64,000 nt of DNA from Polydactylus sextarius (taxonomy: Eukaryota > Chordata > Actinopteri > Polynemidae): assembly GCA_016801845.1 (NCBI GenBank), contig CM028914.1, positions 11,491,772-11,555,771 on the forward strand, given 5' to 3'. Of the stretch, positions 20,499-31,863 are shown piece after piece. The notes beneath the pieces are model-generated. The model did not search any database and was not told where the DNA came from. It saw nothing but the letters and a program-made list of their open reading frames with translations. The translations under genes and the position numbers were made by a program. Position 1 is the stretch's first letter. Every line of letters starts with the position of its first letter.

Positions 20499-20560
20499 GG
20501 GGGCGGGGCTTGGTGAGGCAGGCTTTGCGGTTGTCAGGTGGTTGTGGTTTAGAGGAAGTC
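20499..20560 (+). promoter_or_regulatory. csf1ra promoter: GC box, RUNX-like and PU.1-like sites
   Basis: A GGGGGCGGGGC box lies at about 20499-20509, TGCGGTT (RUNX-type) at 20526, TGTGGTTT (RUNX consensus) at 20543-20550, and AGAGGAAGT (PU.1/ETS consensus) directly after it at 20551-20559. The start codon is 59 bases downstream and no TATA box is seen. Mammalian CSF1R promoters are TATA-less and driven by PU.1 with AML1/RUNX1, so the arrangement fits. Occupancy is inferred. Confidence 0.55.
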
Positions 20561-20617
20561 CATGTCTGTCTTTGTCTCAGATTCAGTTTGACTTCAGTCC
20601 CAACAACAGAGAGAGAG

Positions 20618-20823
20618 ATGTTGGTCCATTCTCTGCTGCTGTTGATCGTCCTCAGCTGCTGCTGCTCTGCAGGTTAGAAACTCGCCCCCTTTTTGTTTAC
20701 TTGTTTTTGTCTGTGTCAGTCTGGTTTTATCGCCTCGTCAATGATGACTTGTATTTATCCAATATGCAAACAAATAATTTTGCATAAAGTCGTTGACAAG
20801 TTTATTTATTTATTTTTCAAATA

Positions 20824-20855
<32 letters not shown>

Positions 20856-23800
20856 CATTTTTGCCTTTAATGACAGACAAGAAACAGAGTGAAGGAAAGA
20901 CATGCAGAAAAGCTTGACTTGGTCATGATCTAAACAGCTATATGGCAAATATATACACCAACTTGGTGCACCATAACCTTTCGGCTATCCTAGTGCCCAT
21001 TGACAAGTTTATAAATAAGGTTTATTTATTAATTAGTTGTTTACCTGTTGAGACTTAGTTTGGTTTTTGGTAAACAAACTAAACTAACAAAATAAAAGCA
21101 TCATGTTTGTTTTTTTCCTCAGATTTTATGAATTTTTGTGCCAATGTATTTGATTTTTTACTTGGTCTGAGCGCACCCTATATGTGGATTTCACAGTTAT
21201 TACTAAAGTAATTGAGAATATTTACTCAGTTACTTCAGTACAAACTGTAGGTTATTTTTTTTTATCTGCACAGGTTCTGTTAAAGATTTAGGATTAATAA
21301 ACTGATGATAGTTTAACACTGACAAGGTCATAATACTAGGTATGTGTGATGTTTTCATTCAAGACATTAAGGATAATTTGAATTCTCTTGTCTTAGGAAG
21401 GCAAGTGAACATAAATTCACGCTAAAGTTTATTATGCATTCAACACAATGAATGTCTCAGATTTAAGGAAATTCAATATTTTTTTTGTAGTTTATTGCAG
21501 AAATTGGGGGAAAAATATCTTCCCAACATTTTACAAAAAGCAAACAAAAGTTACAAACTTTGCGAAAGAACATATGCAAAATGATCAACAACAACAAACA
21601 ACTTCAGCCTTGAACCAGAGTTCACGGCTGAAGTCGGCACACACACAAACACGTATTAATGACAAAGTGAGGGGCAATGCGTTTACTGATGATACAGATA
21701 AACAATCAGATAAATAAACAGGTAAACAAAAATATACACAAATAGGTCAAAGAGCAGCTCCCACTGCAGGACTGGATGTGAATATATTTCCTTGGCTACC
21801 AGTACCTTCACCACACTCCTATAGAGTAGATAAAGAAGAAGTAAGATGAGGAAGTGGGAGAAAAGACCCCACCCACCCAGTGTATGTGCTTGTGTGTGTA
21901 TGTGGTCTCGGTTAGAAAATGTGTTTCCTGACTTTGTGAGATTTCATCATTCTGATCCTCCTTAACACAGAAACCTCATAACTGCAGGATTTTATCCAAA
22001 ACAAAACTGTGATCTGTTTTAAGTGAAAACTGTGACCTATGTCCATGTTTGACAACCAGACAACTGATAATCAATCATTAATTTTGGTTTAGCATTTTAA
22101 TCTGGAAATTTTACATGTGAATGTGAATAAATGATAATCAATGATAAAAGTTACAGGGTCAATATTACAGTGGCTTGAAAAAGTCTGAATGTTTTCTTCA
22201 TTTATTGCTTTCATAAATCATGGTTGATATAATTTAGCATTTTTGACAACAATTAATTAAAACAAAATTCAGAAAAAGTGAAAACAGATTTCAACAATAT
22301 AGTATCTGGCAATATAGTGACATGTCATGTCAAAAAAAAGATACATAAATGTTGTCAAGTCTTAGGTTTAGGTTTACAAACTTGACTCTGTTGGACACAG
22401 TTTAGTTGATGAGCAGAGGCTGCAATCAGGTCTCTGATCGAGATCAGGATCAGGGTTCTGACTAGAACTCTGGTCTTTCCACATACACAATCCATTAATG
22501 AAGATGATGAACTCATCGTCATCTTCCTCTCAGTCAGACTTTGGTGGATGTGAAACTGTGACTCAGTGAGGAATTCTTCACTTACACAATTTTGTCTTGC
22601 GGATGGAGTTTTAAGACAACACATGATGATGCACTTCAGTATTTCCCAGGAAGCCTCGGGACAAGAGGGCAGTCAATGTAATCTGTTCTGAACCTTCAAA
22701 CAAGTCTATGAAGATAATTTGTCTTCACGAAGCACACACGTCCTCACCACAGACACTGAAACGGACACAGTTTGTGGCTGCATTACTGCAAGTGGAGGTG
22801 GAGGTGCTGCATCACAACAACTGACATGTCTGCAGTCTGAACTCCTCTTCCGCATCTGACATGAGCAAAGGATAATTTTTACCTGTAAAAACATTTGACT
22901 TGAATATAAGCCAAAACCTCCCCCAGTTCTCAGTTTCTGAGAAAAAGTTGTTTGATGACAGGAAACACTGACATTTTGGAAAGTTTCCCGTTTTAGAGAA
23001 GAGTGAGGCCATTGCTGGAGTCTTCTCTGTGGTGGAAGTGAAACAAGAAATACAAACCTATTCAAATCTAAAATATCCTGTCAGTTGCTGACCACTTGTC
23101 TGCAGCCATTGGCTCAGATTAACGTCAGGAAGTGGTGTTTTCTGTCAGAGTAAACTGTTCCCAGATCTCTCAGCTGTCCCTTGTTTCCAGTTTTAAAATT
23201 CTGGGTACTGAAACATGAACATGAGTGAAAGCTCAACAAAACATTTCATGACCCTCAGAAACACACACACACACACAGTTTCACTTCTTTATTTTTCAGA
23301 TTGTGAAACCTCATGATGTTAATCTTCAACTGAAGCTTGAACGTAAAGATTCACAAGAAATCTGAATCTGTCTGTATCAGTTTATTAACCCTTAAACATC
23401 AGCTGAGAGATGTTAAATCCAACCTTCCCAAGTCAATATTATGTTTCCTTCAGTTCACGTTCGCTGTGACTGAACTGAGTTTCTGTCAGTTCAGGAGAAT
23501 CTCTGCTGCTGAAACAACCCTACCCTCAATGACACTCACTTTTAAACACACCCTTACATCTTAATATAACAGGCGATTACTGTGAAAATCACAGGAACAA
23601 GAATTCTGTCCAAGTCATGTGTAAACTGAAGTTTTGACTTCAGGCATCTTCACTGCAGGTGCTCAACATGACAAACCACCTGCAGGCATGACGATGGGGG
23701 CTCCCCAGTCTCCTGGCCAATCAGATGACGGCCCCACCAATCCAAGCTCTGGACCAATGTTATTGGAGCTGGTCGAGAAGGACAAGGCGGATGTTTTGTG

Positions 23801-26800
23801 GAGAAAGAACGTCCTGGATCTTCTGACACAGCTGGTTCTGATCCAGAAGGAGGTCGCCAGCAATCAGGTCCAGGTCGTCCAACTGCTTGGCGAGCTGCGA
23901 ACTCAGGTGAGTTCAATTTATTTTACTTCAGCTTATCTGAAGTTCAGCTTAGTTAACTGGGGTTTAGTTCAGTTTTTATCTAGGATTTAGCTCAGTTTAT
24001 CTGAGGTTTCATTCAGCTGAAGTTTAGTTCATCTGGGGTTTAGTTCAGTTTTTCTGAGGTTTAGTTCAGTTTATCTGAGGTTTAGTTTAGTCAATCTGAA
24101 GTTTAGTTTAGTTATCTGGGGTTTAGTTTAGTTATCTGGGGTTTGGTTTAGTTTTAGTGAAGTTTAACTCAGTCCAGACAACACTGGTCCAATCTGGTCT
24201 ACACTAAAATAATGAGGTTAATGACTCGAACTTCTTCAGGAAACATATCAACAGGATCACAGATTCATAATCTCATTATCTGCTGGTCTGCTTAGACCCA
24301 GCTGCCTGAACTAACCCATGTGTGTTGTCCTCAGGGTTCTAATCACATCCAGGATCTGCAGAATGTGGCTCGTCACCAGAGTTTGCTGGTTGAAAACCAT
24401 CAGGCTTTACTGCTGCAGACATCCCGTATTGCCTCCCACCTGCAGGACCTCACCAAGAAACCTGCTGCTGCCGGCCAATAAGATTCTTTAAACCTCTACA
24501 GCAGCCAATGAATTAATCTGTCTTTAGTGACAGTGGAATATGTTCTAAACCAGCCAATAAGGTTAATCTGTGCTTAACCAATCAGCCAGTGAGATTGTTA
24601 GTTCTTAACCAGTCAACTACTAACAAACCTGTTTTTAATCACTGAGAATGATTTGCTGTATCAGTGTGCTGATCAACATCTGTTATATTGATATTTCATT
24701 TGTTATCATTTTATCATATCATCTTTCCTCTGATTTTAAATAAAGTAATTTTGTATCATCCAGTTTCTGCCTGTCTGTCTTACTGTGAACTCAAAATAAA
24801 TATGTAGTGTATTTTACTGGGGTGTTATTCAGTGTCGTGGTGTTATTGAAGACAAAAGTACTAAAAGACTCGTCTGTAGTTGTCTAACATGTTGATGAAC
24901 AGCTGTGTTTTTGTAACCAGGTAAGCAGATACATGTTAGTTAACAGCTATATGCTGATATGTCAATAAATGGGTAAACAGCATTTGTTGTTTGCATGTCA
25001 CATTTCTGTTCCTGTGTTTCAGACCCTCCTCCTACATCCATCCATCTGAACTCCATCTACCAACCGAATCAAACCGAACGCATTTTGAATGCTGGCTCCT
25101 CCTTCTCCCTCAGTTGCCATGGTAATGGCTCTGTCCATTGGTCAAGCACTGCCCTTCGTCTACAGTTCACAGACACACTGTCAAACCCATTGCAAATTAA
25201 TGATTCACTTCCAAAACACACCGGGACCTACCACTGTGGGTACAGCGACCAGAACCAGGAGCACCTGGCTACTTGGGTTCACCTGTACATTAAAGGTAAG
25301 ATGAGGTCATGCCCCCCCATCAGAGATTGGCCTGCTTCTTCTAGGTGTTACATCTATCAACAGTAGTGATTTTCATACTGTACATGACCAGAGTTGTGTA
25401 AAGTGCCTGAAAGTCACACTTAAGTAGAAACACACATACCCAACCAAAAAATGACTTTGTTAGAAGTTCAAGTCACCAACTAGAATACTAGTCAGTCTTA
25501 GTGTGTCTAAGTGTCTAGTATCTACTGTACTTACATATAACAAGTCATAATCTATAATTACATTTACTTTAGTAAATTGTAATAAAGTAAAAGTACAAGT
25601 ACATGTTAATAAAAACAGAGGACAATTAGAACTTTAAACATTTAATTTATCTAGCACTTTTTTAAACATGGAGCTTACAACAATCTTCATAGACAATGTA
25701 TTGAGCCTGAATAAAAAGTACAAATGCTGTTCTTTTCTCTCAAAATTTCTGCTTGATATTGATTATTTTTCAAGTTTCTCCATCTATCCAACCTTTAAGA
25801 TGGAGCCTAGCCTAGTAGTATGTAATTAAGTTAGGAAATGTACTGAAGTAAAAGTTAGAGAAGAAGTTGAGAGAATTTTAATACATTCAAGTAAAGTACA
25901 GATACAAAACATACTTAAGTACAGTAGTGAAGTAAAAAGAGAGAAAAAAAGGCTTCTCATGCTGAGCCACTCCTATAATTAAAATGTCTTTCTTAAAGTG
26001 ACATTACAGTGTCATTACATAGTTAACTAGCCCATGTCCTAGAATGTGACATGGGACATGTGACATGGGGATGACATGTCCATTCTAGGACATGTCATTT
26101 TAATAAAAACATTTTAATTATAGTGCCTTGGCATGAGAAGCCATTGGTCTCTCCTTTTTCTTGACAACTACCTTACCTTGAGCCAAAGAGCATTCAAACC
26201 CAAGAAATTAAAACATTTTTTTGTGGATTGAGCACCCTATCTGTCTTTTTTTAAATCAAACAATGTAGTATTATTACTCTGTTACTATTCACTATACTGT
26301 ATGTGGCCTAAAATGATTTATAAATCTGGTGTGTCTGACCCGGCAGATTCCCACAGCATGTTTGTCACACCTCGGAAACTCTTCACTGTTAAAGAAGGTC
26401 AAGACTTTCTGTTCAAGTGTCAGCTGACTGATCCGTCTGTCAAAAACCTCACCCTCCAATTAGAGGACAGCACCAGGGGTAGGATACTGCCAGAGGGCAT
26501 GAACGTTACCTTTGACCGCCAAAGAGGAGCCCTGATCCGAGACGTGCAGAGGTCATTCACCGGAAGATATGTTTGTTCAGGCTGGAAGGACGGGAAACAG
26601 TTCATCTCCAACTCTATGGAACTGAGAGTAGCCTGCAGTAAGATTTGTCTATATTTCTGAGTGTTTATCTTCTCTCCACCTGTCTGACTGTCTGTCTCTC
26701 CATCTGTCTGTCTGTAGGGTTTTGCCTCCCCTCTCTCTCTGTCAGTCTGGAAGAAGTTATCCGTCTGAAGGGGGAGAAGTTTGAGGTCACTTGTATGACC

Positions 26801-29800
26801 AGAAACCCCGACCACTTCTACAGTATCACCTGGACACACCCAACACTACAGGTGAGAGTTCACCAGAGAGCAGCAATCAGGGGTCACAGTTCATAAGTCA
26901 GCTGTGCATCCATCCTGACAGTTTTTTGGTTTATTGCAGACACTGGATGTTAGCACCACCCAGCCTCTCCTTAGGAAATGGGTAAACATAAACAGCACAG
27001 TGACAGTGTCTGCAGTTAGCATGAAACACCAAGGAACATACACCTGCACTGCTATCAATGGAGATGGTGTCGCCAGGGCAACCACACATCTCACAGTTCT
27101 GGGTAAATACTTACAACTCAATGCTAAAATGTGAACAGGAAGCAGTATTTACAGTCCATTCTCTTCTTAATCTTTCTCACCAGATCGTCCCTACCTGAAG
27201 ATCTACCTGAAGCCTGTGCAACATGTTAACGCTAACACCAGAACCTCAGAGGCTGACCAGTTTGCTAATGTCAACATTAGCACTGAGTCCATAGATGTCA
27301 GTGTGAATGCCACAGATGTGAATGGTGCTAGCAGTGCTAACATTAGCGGCAGCAGCATTGTGGAAGCCTACAAAGGCCAAGATGTAACGCTAACGTTTGT
27401 GATAGAGGCATATCCTCCAGTGACAAAGTACGACTGGATGACACATGCCAACATCAGCCAGGTCTATGAGAAGCATTACATCTCTAAAGGCTACAGGTTA
27501 GCATTCTAATGGCTAAAAACTAATGACAAATTGTCAATGGGGAGCCTAAGTCATGCCCATCTATTTCCGGTCCGTGGGTCCTTTGATTGTAGAAAATATA
27601 AAAAATATATAAATATATAAAATATATAAAAATATTTTTGATATGGAGAGAGGACTGTTTTGTGACAGGCTGCAAACATCATTTTAGGTTTTGTGTGAGA
27701 CCACGTAGCGGGCTACAGCGCTCGTCTCACAAAATTTACGTCACCATCAAACTCTGATAGCTAATGTTAGCTTAACAGCTAGCTACGCTAACCTAGGAAA
27801 ATATCTCACCTGGTAAGTTTTCTCACCTACTCCTCATTCTCTCTTCAACCGGGAAGAGAGGGGGAAAGAAGTTCAGTAACGTCACAGTGACATCACAGTT
27901 ACATATCTTCCAATGCATATAAATAAACAATTACACCACAAACATAGTCTTGACTAACACAAATAGTTATCATTTAAATCAAGATAGAACATATGTGCGA
28001 TCCAGGGTATAAGTCAAAGTGGATCAAAAAATAATTTTTATCTCTTCATTCACAGCAATGTAATTTTTTTTCGATCTAAGGACCCAGTGGGTCCACCAGA
28101 AGGGGCATGACTTAGGCTCCCTATTGTTGCAGGCAGAGACCTGATACACCATAAGGTTTGTTGAAGTTGTATTGTCGTGTTATAGGTTGGAGGCCAGCCT
28201 GTTGTTGGGACGTGTCCATCAGGAGGATCGAGGTCAATACTCGTTTCACTTCTCGAACTCATTCTTCAGCGGCGTGCAGAATGTTGATCTGCGAATCTTC
28301 CGTAAATATAATTTAATTCCTCCTCTTTCTCACCTCAGCTTTCCTTCATCCTGATAATCACATGATCTTTGACTTGTGAATGTTTGTATGAATGTCTCAT
28401 CATCCTCAGGGTCCCCGAGTGCTGTGGTCAGTCTGCAGAATGACACACTGACCTGTAGCAGCTCTGCCTATCCACCACCCACAATCCTCTGGTACTCGTG
28501 CCCAGGTGTCCAGGACACGTATGTACCACACAGTCTGAAAGTGCCCCCTGCAGGCTGCAGCGTTAACAACATGAACTTACATTTTATTTTTGTTACAAGC
28601 AGATAAAATAGCTTCAGCTCCTCAACAGGTGTGGAGATACCTCCATTTATCAGGTGTCTTCACCTGATGTGACCTCAGAGGAGGAGGAGGAGGAGGTGGT
28701 GAGTAGATACCAACCCTTGTCAGACAGTGATGGCATTACAATCGAGTGTGTTGCCAACAACACACTGGGAGGGTCACGTCATGTCTTCCAGCCTCGTAAG
28801 TCTCGTAAGAATGTAAACACATCAGTTGTCATAAAATCTTGAGCTTGTCATCACCATGTCTCATGTTCCTCAGGAGAACCACAGTTGTTCATCACCCCAG
28901 CTCTGATCGGAGCTCTGAGCACCGCTGCCGTTCTCTTTTTACTGCTGTTGGTCGCCTCCTACAAGTGGAAACAGGTACTGGTCCTCACAGGGAAAGGTTT
29001 AAATCTGCAATGGAACAAAGATGGAGAACTTGTTCTCAGTGATGAAGGAATGTGAACCAATTTATTATGTTCTATGTACTCTATAGTACTTGGTCAATGA
29101 TGCTTTGTTCACAACCACATCACTAACGTTGTGTTTCTTCTTCTGACAGAGACCTAAATACGAGATTCGCTGGAAGATCATCGAGAGCACGGATGGAAAC
29201 AACTACACATTCATTGACCCTTCCCAGCTGCCGTACAACCAGAAGTGGGAGTTTCCACGAGACAAATTACGCCTTGGTGTGTGTGTTTTCTGTTTGTGAC
29301 TCCCTTTCAGAATTAACATCACTGATCATTACAATAGCTGGGTGTCAGTTCTCAGCTGCATCCATCGAAGGACCTGGTCTATGAAGGTCAGGTCGATGTA
29401 GATTGGTCTCCGTGGTCATCATCACCATGATGACCATGACTGCTGAATCAACAGTTATTGTGAACGAGACAATCTAGTCAATGGAGAATTTTCTGTTTAC
29501 GTATTTATTTGTGCTACTCCTCTCAAAGCTACAGATCTAATCAAGTCCAGCCTTTAAAGGACAAGCTGAGGACTGACATAGCTGCTGTGAATTACAGATG
29601 TAAAATTCTACCTGTCAGTTGTTTGGCTTTGATTTTTGACCTTTGTGGGTATCAGGTGCTGTTTTGGGATCAGGTGCATTCGGGAAAGTAGTTGAGGCAA
29701 CGGCGTATGGCCTGGGAACCGACAACAATGTCACCAGAGTTGCTGTCAAGATGCTCAAACGTTAGTCCACAGACATTCATCATCATAATTGTTACCATCA

Positions 29801-31863
29801 TGATACTATTGTAATGATGTGATCTGGTGTGTTGAACAGCAAGCGCCCACTCAGAGGAACGAGACGCTCTGATGTCAGAGTTGAAAATCCTCAGCCATCT
29901 TGGTTACCATGACAACATAGTCAACCTGCTGGGAGCCTGCACACAAGGAGGTGACAACGGTTTCCACTGTTACATATCACTGTCATATGTTTATTCCAAC
30001 ATCTGACCTTTAACCTTTTTCCTGTGACCCTCTTGCTCCCCAGGCCCCATGTTGATGATCACAGAGTACTGCAGCCATGGTGACCTGCTCAACTTCCTGC
30101 GGTCGCACGCTCAGGACTTCATGACGTCCATTTTGAGTGTAGACGAAGTGGTGGAGGAGGTTTTCTATAAGAACATGGCCGCCCAGAACTCCAGGCTCAG
30201 GAGGTCAGGAGGTCACTGTAATGTGACGAAATGACACATGCAAACTTTATTGTACTGTAACTTGAGTTAAATTCAGTAAAAACATAGATGATGTGATGAC
30301 AGATGTGATGGAAACATGTCACATACAGTTGTGTCACATTAAAGTGGAGGTGGAACCACTGAGCTGACAGGAAGTGATGATGTCATCAGGTCAAGATCAG
30401 CTGTTTCAGTGATTCTTGTCTGTCGTCAGCTGATCTCTGACATCCAATCACTTATGTTGCAGTGACAGTGGGATCTCATGCTGTTCAGAGTATCAGGAGA
30501 TGCTGCCAGTCTCGAGTCCAGGACAAATACATCAGGGTAATGACCTGAGTACACGTTACACCTGTTACACCTGAACACACATGAATGCACCTGAACTATC
30601 TTTGTGAGGTCTCACCTGTCTAACTTCCTGTTTGTCTCTCAGCTGTGCAGATGGACAGCTTGTCCGTTGGTGACCTCATGAGGTTTTCCTTCCAGGTGGC
30701 TCAGGGTCTGGACTTCCTGTCAAATAGAAACGTAAGCTCTTTTTGCCCTCCTCAGGTCCCTGACCTCTGATTCCTTCTATCATATGTCTGTCTCACCTGC
30801 CTGTCTCTCTGTCAGTGTATCCATAGAGATGTAGCAGCGAGGAATGTCCTGTTGACTGATCGTCGTGTTGCAAAAATCTGTGACTTTGGTTTGGCCCGAG
30901 ACATTCGCAACGATGACAGTTACATCGTCCAAGGAAATGTTAGTGTTTAAAGTCAGCACACCATCAACAACAGCAATACTATGTTTTATTTTGACACTTG
31001 CAGTGTGTTTATTTTGGTAGGCTCGCCTCCCAGTGAAATGGATGGCACCGGAGAGCATCTTCCAGTGTGTTTACACAGTGCAGAGTGATGTATGGTCATA
31101 CGGTGTCTTACTGTGGGAGATCTTCTCTCTGGGTAACTACAACAACCACAGATTGATCGATATATGCTGTATATGCTGATTTTATTAATCATGATGTTGA
31201 AGACATCATTGTTCCATCTGCTGTGTGTTTACCTGTGCAGGTAAAAGTCCATATCCAAATGTCGCTGTGGATACAAACTTCTATAAGATGATCAAAGATG
31301 GCCGCCACATGGCACAGCCAGACTTCGCTCCAGTAGAGATGTAAGCAGACAGACAAACCTTACTCTCAATAAAGTTACTTTGAAGTTACTTTAAATCTAA
31401 CATGCCTGACCTCAGGTACAAGCTGATGACGTTGTGCTGGAGTCTTGAGCCGACAGACAGACCCACCTTCAAAACCATTGGCCAACTCATCAACAGGCTC
31501 CTCCCATCTGCCAAAGATGCATCGCCACATCACTGTCACCAGGTGAGGACCAATGAAGCCAAGGGTTTCTTTGCCCTGAGGTTCATCTAATAGGCTGACA
31601 TCACTGTGTCACTTCTTTTTCTCTGTTCAGGCAATGTACCACAACATCGATGAGTTCAGAGAGGAAGATGAGGAGGAGGAGGTGAGAGGAGGAGCTGCAC
31701 TAAAGAGAGGAGAGGAGCAAACTGGTAATTAACATAAGACGACATGAGCTGTTGCTAGGGAACAGTTTACTTGATCAGCTGACTCTACTTCCTGTCCTCA
31801 TCCTCAGATATTGAAGAGGAGGAGAAGGAGCCGATGATGAAGAACATCTACCAGCTGTCCTGA
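20618..31863 (+). CDS. csf1ra: Colony-stimulating factor 1 receptor (csf1ra), complete, 22 coding exons
   Basis: Receptor tyrosine kinase of 999 aa for CSF1/IL34 on macrophage-lineage and, in fish, pigment cells. Exons, all phase-consistent: 20618-20672, 25023-25295, 26347-26637, 26718-26851, 26940-27102, 27184-27496, 28186-28301, 28410-28518, 28629-28795, 28874-28974, 29150-29276, 29656-29760, 29840-29950, 30044-30203, 30463-30536, 30643-30731, 30816-30938, 31021-31132, 31241-31340, 31416-31542, 31631-31724, 31808-31863. It has a signal peptide, five Ig domains (D4 without cysteine pair), TM about 544-570, and a kinase with LGSGAFG, VAVKMLK, CIHRDVAARN and ICDFGLARD. The juxtamembrane NNYTFIDPSQLPYN motif and the IVQGNARLPVKWMAPE activation segment are CSF1R-type. 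The kinase insert keeps a YQEM motif. The 'a' paralogue is inferred from the pdgfrb tandem. Intron 1 (4.35 kb) contains another gene. Confidence 0.93.
20806..20999 (-). mobile_element. tRNA-derived SINE with 13-bp target duplication
   Basis: Reverse strand. The head has GGATAGCCGAAAGGTTATGG (A-box-like) and the tail CATTAAAGGCAAAAATG followed by an A-rich/AT run. TTGACAAGTTTAT flanks it perfectly at 20793-20805 and 21000-21012. It lies in csf1ra intron 1 and is the same family as 13104-13240. Confidence 0.8.
21013..23643. other. csf1ra intron 1, left part, no gene seen
   Basis: AT-rich intronic DNA. I found no convincing upstream exon for the nested gene at 23644 and no recognisable repeat, apart from a short CA tract at 23261-23276. 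Confidence 0.5.
23644..24481 (+). CDS. Small two-exon gene nested in csf1ra intron 1, unrecognised
   Basis: Two coding segments join in phase 0: 23644-23906 (donor CAG|GTGAGT) and 24335-24481 (acceptor GTCCTCAG, stop TAA). An AATAAA signal lies at 24739. From the first in-frame ATG (23689) the product is about 121 aa. A Pro/Ser/Gly-rich head is followed by an amphipathic, probably coiled-coil body (VLWRKNVLDLLTQLVLIQKE, QNVARHQSLLVENHQALLLQ) and a KKPAAAGQ end. There is no signal peptide or membrane segment. An acceptor (GACTTCAG) just before 23644 suggests an upstream, possibly noncoding, exon. That acceptor is phase 1, compatible with csf1ra exon 1, so an alternative csf1ra transcript is also possible. 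The body is reminiscent of C-terminal coiled coils of Myb/SANT-like proteins, but I cannot name it. Confidence 0.6.
25500..26290. repeat. Interspersed repeat copy B in csf1ra intron 2, split by a palindromic element
   Basis: Homologous by eye to copy A in pdgfrb intron 7 (12940-13598). Copy B lacks the SINE of copy A but contains the inverted-repeat element at 25951-26142. Confidence 0.6.
25951..26142. mobile_element. MITE-like long inverted repeat
   Basis: The left arm starts GGCTTCTCATGCTGAGCCAC and contains TATAATTAAAATGT. The right arm, reverse-complemented, starts GGCTTCTCATGCCAAGGCAC and contains the same block. The inner arms CATGTCCTAGAATG and CATTCTAGGACATG are perfect. Weaker pairing extends outward about 18 bases on each side. 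There is no coding potential. It interrupts repeat copy B. Confidence 0.7.
27540..28121. mobile_element. Nonautonomous TIR element filling csf1ra intron 6
   Basis: The ends are inverted copies: GGAGCCTAAGTCATGCCC on the left and GGGCATGACTTAGGCTCC on the right, with GGGTCC-rich subterminal matches further in. It is about 582 bp long in a 689-bp intron. No transposase frame and no clear target duplication were found. Confidence 0.7.

Noticed and set aside
22355..23065. Minus-strand frames of 66-119 codons in csf1ra intron 1
   Set aside because: No splice context or protein-like composition; they do not connect to the nested gene, which is on the plus strand.
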